Assembly (NCBI GenBank): GCA_026168455.1
Contig: CM047431.1
Coordinates: 46,565,466 to 46,629,465, forward strand
DNA from: Theocolax elegans
Taxonomy: Eukaryota; Arthropoda; Insecta; Hymenoptera; Cerocephalidae
Length of the DNA stretch: 64,000 nt
Reading direction: 5' to 3'
Both the position numbers and the translations under genes were made by a program. Under the pieces are notes generated by a model that ran no database searches, was not told the DNA's origin, and was given only the letters and a program-made list of their open reading frames with translations. Positions 11,629-24,479 of this stretch are shown piece by piece. Each line of letters begins with the position of its first letter. The first letter of the stretch is position 1.

Positions 11629-12596
11629 TCAAAGTGTAATAATTACCGAATCCGATTGCAAAGCGATAAACATCAGAGCACTTACAGGATCCAAAGCTAA
11701 ATCCGAAGGATTATGAAAATCGGACGAAACTATTTCATAATTCCGACTATTGATCATCAATTAAATAAACTATGTCCTTTATTTTATCAATAATATATAT
11801 CTTGCCATTGGTGTAATTTACTCTCAAAACTTTAGATTCCCATTTGCTCGGATAATTTATCGATGAATAATTTTTGGACAAAGAAACGATCGATGCATCC
11901 CGATCGCACCATAAAATCGTTTTATCCAAATAAACGTCGAACACGTCATAATCATTCCGTAGGGTAGTCATTTGCACATCACCGTTAAATTCTTTACTCC
12001 CCAGATTTACCGACCAAATACTTTTATTGCCGCTTAAAACTAATACTTCGGAGCTCGAATTGATAGACGTTGAAACGTTGTTCTCTGCAGTACCTGACTT
12101 TATTACGGGCTTACACGTATGTAAATCTCAATCGAGCTCCCAATCATCGTTACACGAGCAACTGGTTTCGGGAACATCGGTTGCGCGTACCTTCGGTCTA
12201 AGTAAACATAACTGTTCGCAACGAGATTCTTCGTTCTTACAAGGATTCGTATGTGTATCGCGATCCGGTAGATTTTTCACTAACCTTCGAGTTATCTAAA
12301 TTTAGGTAATCGACGTTGTTATCAGTGCACATTCGATTAACGTATGTAACGCAGATCCATAAAAATTCCTTTGTCGTCCAAAATATCGTGTCGCTACGAA
12401 TTCCGATACTTTCAATTTTCACGGATACGTCTACTAATATTCTGTATCCATTTCTATCATAATCCGAGTTTGCAATATTTGAAAAATCGATGACCTAGTA
12501 AATTATTTTGGCCGCACGATCGATCGTCAACATTGACAGACCATCACCTTTGTACATTTTTTTCAACGAACTACCGTCCATACTTCCCTTGAGTAT
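11629..12596 (-). pseudogene. LDL-receptor/LRP-like exon: propeller, EGF module, propeller
   Basis: A good acceptor (TTTTTCTCTTTAG) precedes the exon start at 12,596. Translation gives class B blades, then an EGF-like module beginning HTNPCKNEESRCEQLCLL, then a second propeller with SIWSVNLGSK, TILWCDRD and LALDPVSALMFIA. GTAATT at 11,646-11,645 could be the donor. Two in-frame stops, TAG at 12,495-12,497 and TGA at 12,128-12,130, fall where the family has conserved Trp and Arg-like positions. There are also one-base frame shifts near 12,300 and 11,755. Exon layout, blade spacing and cysteine pattern are those of the LRP family. Either the gene has decayed, or this is a live gene with sequence errors; two separate nonsense codons favour decay. 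Confidence 0.8.
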
Positions 12597-12630
12597 CTAA
12601 AGAGAAAAATAATTTTCCCATTATTAGTAT

Positions 12631-13275
12631 TCCCGCATAAAAAAATGTATGTTAATTTAAACTTTATATAAAGTTTTGTTTGAGGAATGTTCATATCAAC
12701 GTGTTCAACGAGACTATCCGAGCTTGGAAAAATCTTAATTAAGCATTTGTACAATATTTAGGTAAACTTATGATGATGTCTTATAGGTAAGATAAAAATA
12801 GCATTTTTAAAATTGTAAAATTTGGATTAAATAAAAAAATTAAAAAATTTTTTAACTGAGTTTCGAACCTTTGAACTTCTGATTGAACTTGAACTATTTT
12901 AATTAAATGTTGCTTATAAAGATTAATTGAAACATGTTTTCAAGTTTATAACCTGAATTTATCTTATCAACATAAAAATAAAATAGCTCGATCAGTTTGG
13001 AGAGCGAGATACTTCAAATCAAAAGATCGAAGGTTCAAATAACAGTTTGAAAATTTTTTTATTAATCCAAATGTTACAAGTATAAAATTATTATTTTTAA
13101 TCTTATCCTAAGACATTATTTTAAGTTATCTAAACTTTATACAAATGCTTAATTAATATATTTCCAATCTCAGGACAGTCTCGTTGGACACGTTGATATC
13201 ATAATTTTTGTCAAACGTAAACTACATCTTAAGTTTATATAAAAAAAATATTTTTACGAGGGTTTTATACGAAAT
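12631..13275. mobile_element. CCCGCG-family foldback element with tRNA-like arms, in an intron
   Basis: The ends TTCCCGCATAAAA (12,631) and TTTTACGAGGGTTTT (about 13,275) are diverged versions of the CCCGCGTAAAA terminus. Inside, the arms share ATATCAACGTGT, CAACGAGACT and AAGCATTTGTACAA in inverted order. The right arm contains a tRNA-like segment (12,982-13,043: TAGCTCGATCAG..., then GAAGGTTCAAAT), with its inverted, more decayed partner at 12,852-12,893. It occupies the space between two receptor pseudogene exons. Confidence 0.75.
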
Positions 13276-13333
13276 TATAACTATAAAACCTAAGTAAAAA
13301 AAATAGACAACATAATTTTAGATATAACCGTAC

Positions 13334-13882
13334 CGAATTCGATTCTTGATTAATGAACATTAAACCATTTCTAGAATCCAATACAATGTTAGTTGGGTAC
13401 GATACAGTCATACGTAAGTATTTGCGCTCTACGTCAATGACGTTTATCGTACCTGACACTTTGTCAACCAAATATAATGTATTACTCATAAAATCTACAG
13501 CTGTTGGCATCCATTTTTAGGATACGTTATACTCCATGCGATAAGAAATAAATCGTCGATTCACTTTTGTTTATGAATAATATCGTGTCTTTGTTGCACT
13601 ACGATTCGTACGCATCATTTCCGTTGGTGTCTCTCGTGTATTCAACAAACTAAAATTATTACTTTTCAAATCTACACTTTAAGATTGTGATATCGACGTA
13701 AAATAAATTGATGCGACAAATTCGTATCGGTATCGATTGACGGATCTGAAACTTTGGTTAATTTGACACACGATGTTTTCGAAAATTTAATTTTCGTATT
13801 TAGGGCATCGAACGTATACTAGTTCTACAGCATTTATTATCGTCCTCGAACATAGATATATCACTTGTGGATGACTCGCTAC
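13334..13882 (-). pseudogene. LDL-receptor/LRP-like upstream exon(s)
   Basis: From about 13,545 to 13,334 the minus strand encodes class B blades (TLYLVDKVSGTINVIDVERK, NIVLDSRNGLMFI), ending at a possible donor TTCG/GTACGG. Upstream, a strong acceptor (TACTTTCAG) at 13,883-13,890 opens a stretch with SESSTSDISMFEDDNKCC, after which the frame changes at least three times before the blades. This is the 5'-most recognisable part of the receptor remnant. No signal peptide or LDL class A repeats were found further upstream. Confidence 0.65.
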
Positions 13883-14252
13883 CTGAAAGTAATTAAACAT
13901 ATTTTCTTATTCAACCTAATGAATTATTACGTCTTATATCAATTTTATAATAAAACATATTTTTTATGTACGGTTAGATCGAGTGTCAAAATATTTTTAC
14001 GAACTTACATGTTATACGTTAACGGGATGTCGAAGCCAAATTACAGGGATCTACACCTTTCAACATAAGAGTTATATTGTTTGGGGTTGAGAGGAGAAGC
14101 AGGTGAAGAAACAACAAGTTACACAAATTTTATTTTGTCTGTTACACTTTATTACAGAATCGCGTTGCGAGAGTGAAAATACAATGTACAGGTAGTGGTC
14201 CGCGCGGAGTTGCGTGTTGTACTGACTCCTGCCGTCTCGAGAGGGGCCGATC
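13883..14252. other. Anonymous sequence
   Basis: Upstream side of the receptor remnant. The last 100 bp is GC-richer than its surroundings but shows no convincing frame. The 75-residue frame across 14,173-14,400 reads through a poly-T tract and is not a gene. Confidence 0.45.
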
Positions 14253-14330
14253 AGGGCCCGACCTTTTTTTTTTTTTTTTAATTCATTTTATTGGCTTTGT
14301 AAATATTACATATCGCCAAGGGCCCGACCT
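14253..14330 (-). mobile_element. Short retroposed fragment with 12-bp target duplications
   Basis: AGGGCCCGACCT occurs at 14,253-14,264 and again, exactly, at 14,319-14,330. Between them lie 54 bp: a poly-T of about 15 then AATTCATTTTATTGGC... On the minus strand this is a short 3' end with the signal AATAAA followed by a poly-A tail. This is a classical LINE-mobilised insertion, heavily 5'-truncated. The source transcript is unknown. Confidence 0.85.
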
Positions 14331-14422
14331 CAGATGCGCACGGCTGTGGCGACTCCTGTCGGCTGGAAGTGAGGTGAAGGCTGTGTTGGTAAGACGCTGA
14401 GATGCTTAGACCATACATATAT

Positions 14423-14903
14423 GGGGTATTCCACGTGAAGTGGTCCGATCAAAATTTTAAAATGCGCCAAATTTTGAGTACACATTGCAAATGTTTTTCA
14501 GAATACAGAAAAAAATTTTTAGGTACTGGTATTTATTAGTTCAAAAGTTATTCTAACCTCAAAAAGTAAACTTTTTCCAGTTTTTTTCAACACCAGCTGG
14601 GTTCATCGCTATTTAACGCAAAATCTATCAACTTTTACTATAAAACATTATATGTAACATTCGTTGCTAATTATGTCTAGAATTTATCCTTCTGGGTTAG
14701 AATTTCTAATTTCAAGGTAAATGTTATATAAACTACATGTCAATATTCAACTTAAATAAAATCTAACTTCGCCACAATTGATTTTTTTATCCAAAAGTCC
14801 AAAAGAAAGTTTGGAGCAATACCTTTCAAATGATCTGTAGCATTTTTATGGCCTTCAATTCAATTTTAAAATTTTGATCGGACCACTTCACGTGGAATAC
14901 CCC
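14423..14903. mobile_element. GGGGTATTCC-family palindromic element, short copy
   Basis: The termini GGGGTATTCCACGTG (14,423) and CACGTGGAATACCCC (14,903) are flanked by ATAT. The left arm is nearly complete, while the right arm is reduced to about 40 bp, leaving 481 bp. Non-coding. Confidence 0.92.
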
Positions 14904-15828
14904 ATATGTTAAAAATAATGATTTACAAATCTGAAAAAATTCGTATAGGTAGTTTGAAACAAAAGCAAGGGCATGACGTTTTTATTTTTTATGAAAAAAT
15001 CATTTTTTAATAATAATTGAATAAACAATTTTCGGTCAGTAATTATTGGTCTAAAAAGACATGAATTTTCAACGCAAAAGTCAGATTTAAATTCAGGATT
15101 TAAAAATTTGAAAACATTTGAGTATATTGTTTAAAACATGCCTAAGGGCATGGCGTTCACGATTTTTTCAAAAATTTAAAAACAATATTAAAAATTACCA
15201 TTTTTTGTTTCCGACATCCCCTTAACCTTATAATTATTTCAAAATTAATTTATGCACCGCTTTGTCCGCTACTCGCTAAGAAATTAAAATATTCCAGGTA
15301 AAATTCGGATGTCATGATTAATTTGTATTCCGTCAACGCTTGTCAATCGTGTTTCAAACGATATTGAAAAGAATATACCATTATTTAGAAATACGTCAAA
15401 TAGGTAGAGAAAAAAATAATATACGTAACGTGTGTCTTTTCAAAAGCTATAGTTATCTGACGGATGATAAATATACTATCGAAACCGCAAACGAGTTGTT
15501 TTACAGATGAGTATTGCAGCATGCGAAACTGCAGATAAATTTGATTGAGACGACTCCTGCTGACGATAATTAAAAAATATACCATTATACAATATACAGT
15601 CGTGTACAGAATTAACAGAATACAGAATGTTGCTGATTCAAAATAATATAAATCACTGTATAAATATATATTGATTAATGTGAATTTCATCGCTTAATAT
15701 AAATAAACATAATAAAGCAGATAAAGTAACAATTAATCAGAGTTGGGTAAATATTCAAACGTAAAATTTGTCTTCTTTTAATACTTTTAAAAATGCTTTT
15801 ATCTTATGTTACGGATTGATAAGGCGAG
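14904..15828. other. AT-rich stretch without a supported gene
   Basis: A 101-residue hydrophobic frame on the minus strand (15,385-15,690) has no motif that I recognise and no splice signals that give it context. AT-rich DNA often yields such frames. No repeat partner was found. Confidence 0.4.
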
Positions 15829-15835
15829 GTGCGAA

Positions 15836-15905
15836 AAAAGATGGACGCCGGGATTCGAACACACGGACCTTGCAACGCTTACATTAGTCGAGACACCTTA
15901 TCGTT
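15836..15905 (-). other. tRNA-like relic
   Basis: On the minus strand a B-box-like GTTCGAATCCC is followed by GGCGTCCATC and TTTTTT, a possible Pol III terminator. An A box is not clear and the cloverleaf cannot be closed. The 3' part resembles the tRNA-like segment at 60,441-60,513. Probably a decayed SINE head or tRNA pseudogene. Confidence 0.35.
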
Positions 15906-17600
15906 TACTCTATTCTTCTCAATTCTCATACACCAAACTCGCGCGGAGACTCCCGTGACACTTATTAGGCGATTTTGTCAATCATTCTTTTGTATATCGC
16001 TTTTTTTATATTTAAACGTTTTATACAAAATTAAAAAATGTATCCTTACAAAGAAAAATGAGGTCGATTACTTGCCAATCTCTGTTTTGAAGTACAAAGC
16101 GTGAATACTAATAATAACATCTTTCTTCTTAGCGTTGATGATCTATAACTAACTTTTTGGTTTTTGCTTATGCACACGTTTTTCTTCATATGATCGACGT
16201 ACAGTTTTCTTCGAGGTTTTTTTTCTGACGTGTTTACTTCCTTTTCTATCATATCCAATGTTAATGCCTCAATGACTTTAAAATCGAATTTCAAATTATT
16301 CTAAGTTCTGATGAAATCGCTCTCTTTATTTTTCACTATAAAATCTCAATCAAGGATATGTATAGTTTTTAATTTATTAGATTTCGAAATTTTTTTACCA
16401 CTGTTGGCATCATTTTTTCGAAATATGCGTGCTTTGCATTTTTAAGAAGATACGGATTGAAAAAACAGAAGATACGAATAACCATAAAGAGATTTTAATT
16501 AAAATTAATAATGGCAATTTTTACCATTATTAATAGCAATTCTTATAATTGTGCAAGTCTGTCCTCCATTTACAATTAAAATAGTAATTTTTACTAAAAA
16601 ATTTTCTCAGTGTATACCGATTTCTCGATCAGTGTGTCTAGTATAAAACAAAGTAATAGCTGTCGAAGTTTCTAAAATGTATTAATAATGTACATAGAGG
16701 TATTTTAAAAAATATTCGAGAAAGAATTTTACAAATAGTTTTTAAGAAAATAGACATTCATTCCCAGGATAAAAGTAGCAGTTGCCCGAACTTTAGTTTT
16801 TGACAGTGATTTATCCAAGGGAATAACAACAAGCAATATACAATTTTCAAAATTTATATTTTTTCAAAATTCCTCCAACATTATCAATCGAAAGTTTAGA
16901 TAATTAATTTTAAGTTAAAACGTTACTTTGAAATTTTTTACGAGTCTTTTTATACTAAAAATAATCATCGAGAAAAGTATTGAAGAAACGACCGATTGCG
17001 CTATAATGAGTTAAAGTAAGCTATTATAACTTTTTTGTTTTTAATTTCTGTTTAATTAATCTATATATAAAAATATAAGTCGATATTTATAGCATTTTTT
17101 GGACCAGAAATTTAAACTTTGAAGGACACATTTAACTTTGGGTACACCTATAAACTTTAGACTGTTAGTGCATATACATTTATACATTTATATGGAAATA
17201 TAAAATTAGTAAATAATTTCTTATCGTTGACGTTCGAATGAGTGACGTAAAATTTAATAATTTTCAAAAGAGAGTATGCGCGCGTCGTGACGATTAAACT
17301 TTTTTCTTCAGCAAATTAACGAACTAGGTCAACATAATAAATTTTCGTTTGTTCAACAATTCTACACGACTGGTCGTCGTTACATTTCAGATAAAGGGTA
17401 TAAGGCGTGCAGAAAAAAAATATATATACATCGTTGTATATACACGAAATCTTAAAAACATTTTAATCGTCAGTGTCGTAAAAGAAAAATTATATAATTA
17501 TCAATGTATTTATAGTGGTCACATTCGTTATAATTATATTTACTTATACGGACCAATATATTCTTTTTTTTCGTACCACATCATGTTGATCTATTCTATA
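15906..17600. other. AT-rich non-coding stretch
   Basis: The minus-strand frame at 16,046-16,294 (82 residues, Lys/Arg-rich) has no recognised domain. Nothing else here is repeated in the window or shows splice-bounded coding potential. Confidence 0.4.
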
Positions 17601-18941
17601 TTACGTGAATTGTAACAGAGTGCGAGACGCCCTTCGAATCACTCGCTACTTCGGCAATTAGGTGTCAGCGGGAAATGAGAATCCTGGCCTTATCCATTTC
17701 AAACGGAACTGGCCAATTTCGTAGCGCAGATGAGAAGTAAATATTAAGTCATCGTCCCCCTCGACTCCATCATCGTCGTCGTCGTCGTCGTCGTCGCCAT
17801 CTCCCTATCCCCTCCGTACTCTCGAAGCCGGAAATTTCGAAATTAGAAGAGGCCTTCGGCGGGCACAATTTGCACCCTTAAGTTATTGACGCGTGTGTGT
17901 TTGCGAATTCACTGTACGTATAGACCGAGGGATAAGCAGAAAATAGGATTACCTCGCGATAAAGACAACACCTCGCGCACGATGAATATTATATTATTTT
18001 TCAATTGAATATTTTAACGATATAGCTATATACAGTTATTTCTTGTTTTATACGCGATGATTTACGAAACTTGTGTGTATATATATATCTAACACACGTG
18101 CACGGAATTATATCGAGGTTGGGAGGCGAAAGTATAGGATGGAAAATAGAGAGAGAGAGATAAAATGAGAGAGTGCAAGACAGAGGAGACGGAATTAAAA
18201 AATAACTGAGCGTTCAGCAGGAGAAGCGGGTAGATAAATACAGGTAAATCCAGGGGAAACTATTAACATCGTATACGATATATCGTATAGTTGAGAAAAT
18301 TTTTCACGAGATGAAAATTAAAACGATGCTTCTAATTAAATTATGCATGAAAAAAAAGTTGTATATATATATATTGTTATACGCAAGGTGCACTCTTTTT
18401 TTTCAGTCAAGTTAAAGGGACAGTATAACATGATCTATATACGATTGTTGCACCACGTAGAAAATAAACTAATCGTTGCGCACCAGAAATAATAACAAGA
18501 AAGAACTAAAATATTTAACAACTATCCGTGGTACGTAAAGTTCGTGATCTTTTATTTTGCCATACCACGGTTAAAATGTACATATACCTATATACACGAA
18601 AGTTATATCAAATTGCAAAACTTAGGTCACTGCGGAGCAGAGCGGCGTAATCAGCATTAAAAAATCTGAAATTGAAACGCGTAGGTATAGGAAAAGAGGA
18701 AAAAAAAAAAGGGAAGGAAGAGGCAGATTCAGAAAAGTGTGGGTACAGAGGTGAAGAAAAACGGAGTGGAAAGAGCGCCTTATCAATTCGACACAGCCCT
18801 TAACAGAACAAAGTATGCGAACCATTCTTATCCTGGTTAGAGCGGTAGTCGTCGCAGCATCCCTCTGCAGTTTTAACGAAAGGCGTCGTTGCACGAGTGT
18901 CCGTCAGTCCATGCCCGCGTATAAGTCGAGGAAGAAAAAAA

Positions 18942-18977
<36 letters not shown>

Positions 18978-19400
18978 CGTGTATTATGTCGAGCGTGAGT
19001 GCGCGGCGAAGATATCGTGTAAGTCGAAGTTAAACCGCCTTTCGAAAAGACCTTGCTCCTCCTCTCCTTTTCCTCTTTATCTTCCCTCTCTCTCTCTCTC
19101 TATCTCTCTCCCTTCACAGGAAATGGGAGGGAAACTGCGAGTACTCGAAGAATATCGGTGAACCCCATGGATTTGGCCGAACTCGCTATACCTAAAAGCC
19201 CAAGGCGCTTCTTTTTCTCAATTCTACAGCCTTTGTCTTATACTCTACCGATAGGTTAGCCTTCCCATTTTTGTGGCTTAATGCTGTTATTACGGATAGA
19301 GATGTCGTTCTTCCCTCCTCCCCTCCCCACCTTGTAACCGAGGTTTTATACCCCTAGTGGAAAAGAAATCGTCCCTCTCGCACCATGAGGTTATTCACAC
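17600..19400. other. GC-richer, low-complexity region, possibly regulatory or UTR
   Basis: Base composition rises relative to the surroundings. It holds a GTC/CGT triplet tract (about 17,769-17,800), purine-rich tracts (18,140-18,200), (GA)n at 18,945-18,975 and (CT)n at 19,086-19,112. Frames crossing these tracts are low-complexity shadows. Such islands in AT-rich insect DNA often mark 5' regions of genes, but no exon is demonstrable. Confidence 0.4.
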
Positions 19401-21121
19401 ACCTATTTTCAAAACTTTATTCTTCTTCTTCTTCTTATTTTTCTTATGATTTTTACGATTCTCCGAGTATAGAGGTTACTTAATCGTTTCAATTTTCGAG
19501 AAGATTTTTCCATGTATTTTATCTTCGTTGATCCGTAAATAAGTAACGTAGATCAATTTTTTCATTATTACTATAAATACAAGTAAAAAGCCGTATTGAA
19601 AGTGTTGAAAATAGCTCAAGAAAATTTGCAAAGAAAGCATAAAATATATATATATATAAATACTGACGTATAATTGCATATTGTGATATTTATATAAATT
19701 AAATGAATCACCTAAGTTTCGTGATAGAAATATGAATACTTTTTAATAGTTTGACATTAGGATTTGCTATTTTATAAATTAAAATTAGCTATTTTATATC
19801 AATTTTAAATAGCTGGTTTTTTACAAGAATTCGTTTCGATTTCTATTAGAATCGATAAACGGATATAACGATATTAAATTTAAATTATTAGATTATTAGA
19901 TCCCGAACTCAATTTTAACCATTTTTTACTTCTTAGGTAGAAATTTATATAATGGTTAATTTATATATCCAATAAATCATTTCAATTTCTATTAAATTAT
20001 TATTACTGTTATTATTATTAGGACTATCTACCTAAAAGTTTTTCATAATTTAAAGAGAGCGTTAATCGATCCTATTTTATATGCTCATTGCCTAGTATCT
20101 ATTAGTTATTTATCCGTACATCAAATTTTATAAATTGTAATGTTTCTAAATGAATTAATTCCAAAAAATTCCTTAACAAAATCACAATATATATTTTAAG
20201 TATAAGGTTATATTCGAAATTAATTAAATTTGTTGGTAGGACATATGTTCATTAAAAAGTTATGAATGTTTCTGCCTAAAATTTAGTTGCACATATGGGT
20301 ACTTAAAAAAACGTAGGGCTATTAAACTTTTGGAATTGCATTGAACAACGACCTTTTTCAATTATGTTCAATTTTATGTCTTTTAAATCGATAAGGTAGA
20401 AAGGATAAAAACAGAATTTGAACTGAGATAAAACAAAAATTGTAATTGTAATTATTTTTTCTTGATTAACACTGAAACACGTATATATTCGAAATTCAAA
20501 TAAAAGTGACTTTAAAATTATTAATATCTCCATAGTAGAGTCTGATCACAAATATAACATTTTTAAGCCAAAAAACGACCAAGTGTCATAAAATACAGAA
20601 CGAATACCTAATTAATGGTAAAATTAGAGTTTTATTTGAACTTCAACTATTAAATTTCTTCCAGGGCTGTTCGGAAAAATACCTTCGACGTACTCAACCG
20701 CATATTCGAAAGTTAATGAAATCTATAAAAAATATAAACTATGTCAAATCTATTATAAGTGTTAAGAACAAGAAAATCTTTGTAAATAAATAAATTTTAC
20801 GACAAAATTGTAGATTCAAAATAGAAAACATACAATCAATAAGAAATATTTACATTTATTATATATGTATTACAATATTATTTCAATATCACCCCACCAC
20901 CTCGCAATCGCCGGGTTATGCAACGGCCTGTAAAAGGCCTCACACGTTCAATTATTGCAGATTGCGATATCCTCTTAAGAAATGTAATGCGACAGAAATC
21001 AGGACCTATTTTTTGAAACACAAATTTTGGACACGATGAGGCGCTAATAGATCACTTAGTTTTAATAGAGTAAAAACGAATTCTCAAGATATTTATTGCT
21101 CTGAATTACTTTTGATTATCA
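19401..21121. other. AT-rich non-coding stretch
   Basis: No repeat partner, splice-bounded frame or RNA structure could be supported. Short frames are of the length expected by chance. Confidence 0.45.
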
Positions 21122-22744
21122 ATCCCATGTAAAAAAAAAATATAAGATTTTTATAAAAAATGTATAAAATCAAAAATATAGATATTTTATAAAATTTATA
21201 TACTGGAATGGTTCTATATAAATTTTATTAATTTTTTATAAAATTAATTTTTTAATTACAAAAATGATATTTTTTTCAATTTCTTTTATTTTTTCTCGTG
21301 CAAATTAGGTGCAAAACATTAATTGTTTACGCGCATTATTTTACCTTTTATGTGATCAACTGGTACAACATACACAGAATAAGTTTCACGAAATGGAAAA
21401 ATAAAGTTTGAAAAATCTAAATCAAATCGGGAATAGAAATTTGCGGTGCTTGCGAATCAGTGAAAATAATTTATAAATTTTTTATAAAATTTTTATAAAA
21501 TACATTTTATATAATTTTTATAAAGAATTGGCCATATAAAAATTGTATAAAAATACATTTTATAAAATTTTTATAAAAAAATATATAGAAGGACTATTTA
21601 AAAACTAAATTAAACGTTTCAAATGAGCTGCACCATCCTGCAGTAATAGATAAAAACATTTCGATGGCACGACCGAGAGGTTATGGACACCAAAAAAATT
21701 AGTATTTCAGCGCAACGAAGAATTACTGCTGCCACCGACGATATTGATGAAAAAGCCCACAGTTCCTCCTTCGATTTGGCTGAAAGTTTTGAACGCCTTT
21801 TTGCTTTTTTCAAAATTGTTGCATCCGGCGGACTCTTAACACGTCGACTTGGACATCGTGAATGTTAAACGGGGTCGGACCAAATGTTTTGTTCTTTGGT
21901 TGTCATGACAGTTTTCAACTTTTTCATTAGCAACCAAAGAAAAAATTGAATATTGACTTGACAACCACAGAACAAAACATTTGGTCAGACCCCGTCTAAC
22001 CTTCACGATGTCCAAGTCGACGTGTTAAGAATCCGCCGGATGCAACAATTTTGAAAAAAGCAAAAAGGCGTTCAAAACTTTCAGCCAAATCGAAGGAGGA
22101 ACTGTGGGCTTTTTCATCAATATCGTCGGTGGCAGCAGTAATTCTTCGTTGCGCTGAAATACTAATTTTTTTGGTGTCCATAACCTCTCGGTCGTGCCAT
22201 CGAAATGTTTTTATCTATTACTGCAGGATGGTGCAGCTCATTTGAAACGTTTAATTTAGTTTTTAAATAGTCCTTCTATATATTTTTTTATAAAAATTTT
22301 ATAAAATGTATCTTATACAATTTTTATATGGCCAATTCTTTATAAAAATTATATAAAATGTATTTTATAAAAATTTTATAAAAAATTTATAAATTATTTT
22401 CACTGATTCGCAAGCACCGCAAATTTCTATTCCCGATTTGATTTAGATTTTTCAAACTTTATTTTTCCATTTCGTGAAACTTATTCTGTGAACGTTGTAC
22501 CAGTTGATCACATAAAAGGTAAAATAATGCGCGTAAACAATTATTTATGTTTTGCACCTAATTTGCACGAGAAAAAATAAAAGAAATTGAAAAAAATATC
22601 ATTTTTGTAATTAAAAAATTAATTTTATAAAAAATTAATAAAATTTATATAGAACCATTCCAGTATATAAATTTTATAAAATATCTATATTTTTGATTTT
22701 ATACATTTTTTATAAAAATCTTATATTTTTTTTTTACATGGGAT
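21122..22744. mobile_element. ATCCCATG-family palindrome, 1.6 kb
   Basis: ATCCCATGTAAAAA at the left end is mirrored by TTTTTACATGGGAT at the right. The arms are about 790 bp and nearly identical around a loop of roughly 50 bp near 21,910-21,960. Each arm carries the same small open frame in opposite orientation (21,683-21,868 plus; 21,996-22,181 minus), beginning MDTKKISISAQRRITAATDD. Its sequence conservation, also seen in the half copy at 10.4 kb, suggests a coding relic, but I do not recognise the protein. TTTTATAAAAA runs fill the outer arms. Confidence 0.9.
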
Positions 22745-22839
22745 ATTTAATGTAATGGGTATAGAAAATATCTTAAATAGCTAAATATTTAATGATACGT
22801 TTAACAGTATTTTGTTATGATAATATAATCTGTACTAAA

Positions 22840-23222
22840 CCCTTAGAGCGCCGGGGTTTTGAAAAATTTGCAAATCGCATTTTTCTGCAGAAATGTCGTC
22901 TAAGGTCCCTAAGTTAGGGCCAAACTGAGTAAAGATGTTGACGAGTCAGACCCCTTAAGCCTAGAGGCGTATCCCGGCCGGGTACGGTACAGCTAATGTT
23001 AAAATTTTCAAAATTTCAAAAAACATTCGATTGCACTATTTTTTTCTTTTTAGCATTATTTATGTTTTATCTGGCCAAATAAAGTCACTTTGTATCATTA
23101 TTGCTTGGAAAACATGATATAGGGCACTATCAACCGAAATTTGATTTCCTTTTCTAAACGTGAATTTTCACTCAATTTAGATGAAAAATAATATTTTTTT
23201 ACGTTTCTAGGTGCTCTAAAGG
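22840..23222. mobile_element. Probable TTAA-target MITE, decayed
   Basis: The left end CCCTTAGAGCGCC follows TAAA (a one-base change from TTAA). The right end GGTGCTCTAAAGG precedes a perfect TTAA (23,223-23,226). CCC ends plus TTAA fit piggyBac-like elements. The interior arms are poorly matched and nothing is encoded. Confidence 0.6.
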
Positions 23223-23226
23223 TTAA

Positions 23227-24479
23227 TAATCTATTAACATAAGGTTATAAGTATATAGGTTCAATTATATATATATATAGGTACGTAAATGGGTTTCGTA
23301 AATAAGATAAAATAAATTTTAACAGTTTATTTAACGCAAAATACATATATATATAATTGATGTTTCATTTGGATGATTTAATATAACCTCAAATAATTAG
23401 TTCGTCGAATAATACAAATAATATAATTGTTTTGTCACTTGTTACCAAACGTAATCGTTAAGCTGCAGGATGGATCACCCGTCATACAACTACTAGTCAC
23501 AGCAAATGCTGCTTAACTTTCGTGATCAGCTGAGATACGTCTCTGATATACTCTGATACCGTATCGGTTCTCGATCTCTTGAATGTTTAATAATACAGTA
23601 TAACTTAAAAACGAAACTGTAATAAATTATAAAGTTAATAAATGAATTTAAAAAAAGGTACAGATTAACAGTATTTATAGTATATTTAGCTAATAAATTT
23701 TTATTCGCCTTAATATGCACTGCGTATAGTCATCTGCGGAGTCAAATAAATTCGATTGTGCTGGAGGGAATCGACATGTCCCCAACGCTGGTATAGTGGG
23801 AAATACTATTGTCAATTCCAAAAATTTTATATCTTGGCACGCAGGTTTGAATACAAGAGTAAAATTTTCTTTAAATATACAAAGTTTAGGCCGATACAAG
23901 TTTAAAACATGTTGAAACTTATAGTAGGTAAAAGAGGGCTCGGGAATCTTCCATCCGGTAGATAAATAGAGTTATTTTCATATTCTAATAGTTTGACAGG
24001 TAACGTTTATCACGACTAATAAACCTAGATGGCGCACAACTTTGAAAAATAAGGTAAGTTCAGTATTTAAGTTTATTTTAATAAATACTATATTTTATTT
24101 GATTAACTTTAAATATTGTATTTATTTTACATATAACATGCATGATACCTCATTATCCTCGAACTATACCCTCTATTTCTTTCTGTTTAGTATATTTGTT
24201 TAATAAGTACAAGAAACAATTTTAAACGAATTTCATTAACGTGATAAACTTACGAGAGTGTATTCTATGATATATTTCCTGTCGAAACGGAGATTAAAAA
24301 GATTTTTTTATATGATTTAAAGATGGTTTGGTCTCTTATTAAAGAGTTTAGTCGGAATGTGTTCATCTTAAAAATCGCTCATCACTATTTCCATAATATC
24401 CAAGACACAAATCATTGGACGACATTCTTGAAGAACTGGTTCATTGACACCTAAACTTATAGGCACATTTTTTAGATAA
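23227..24479. other. AT-rich stretch without a supported gene
   Basis: Frames at 23,526-23,720 and 23,690-23,899 on the minus strand have no recognised motif. No repeats with partners elsewhere were noticed. Confidence 0.4.

Noticed and set aside
14173..14400. 75-codon frame
   Set aside because: Crosses a poly-T tract and the 54-bp retroposed fragment; no domain.
15385..15690. Hydrophobic 101-codon frame as a chemoreceptor fragment
   Set aside because: No conserved chemoreceptor motif, no splice context; AT-rich DNA yields hydrophobic frames by chance.
15836..15862. LTR-retrotransposon primer-binding site
   Set aside because: The tRNA 3' match is too short between T arm and CCA to be a natural tRNA end, and no LTR precedes it.
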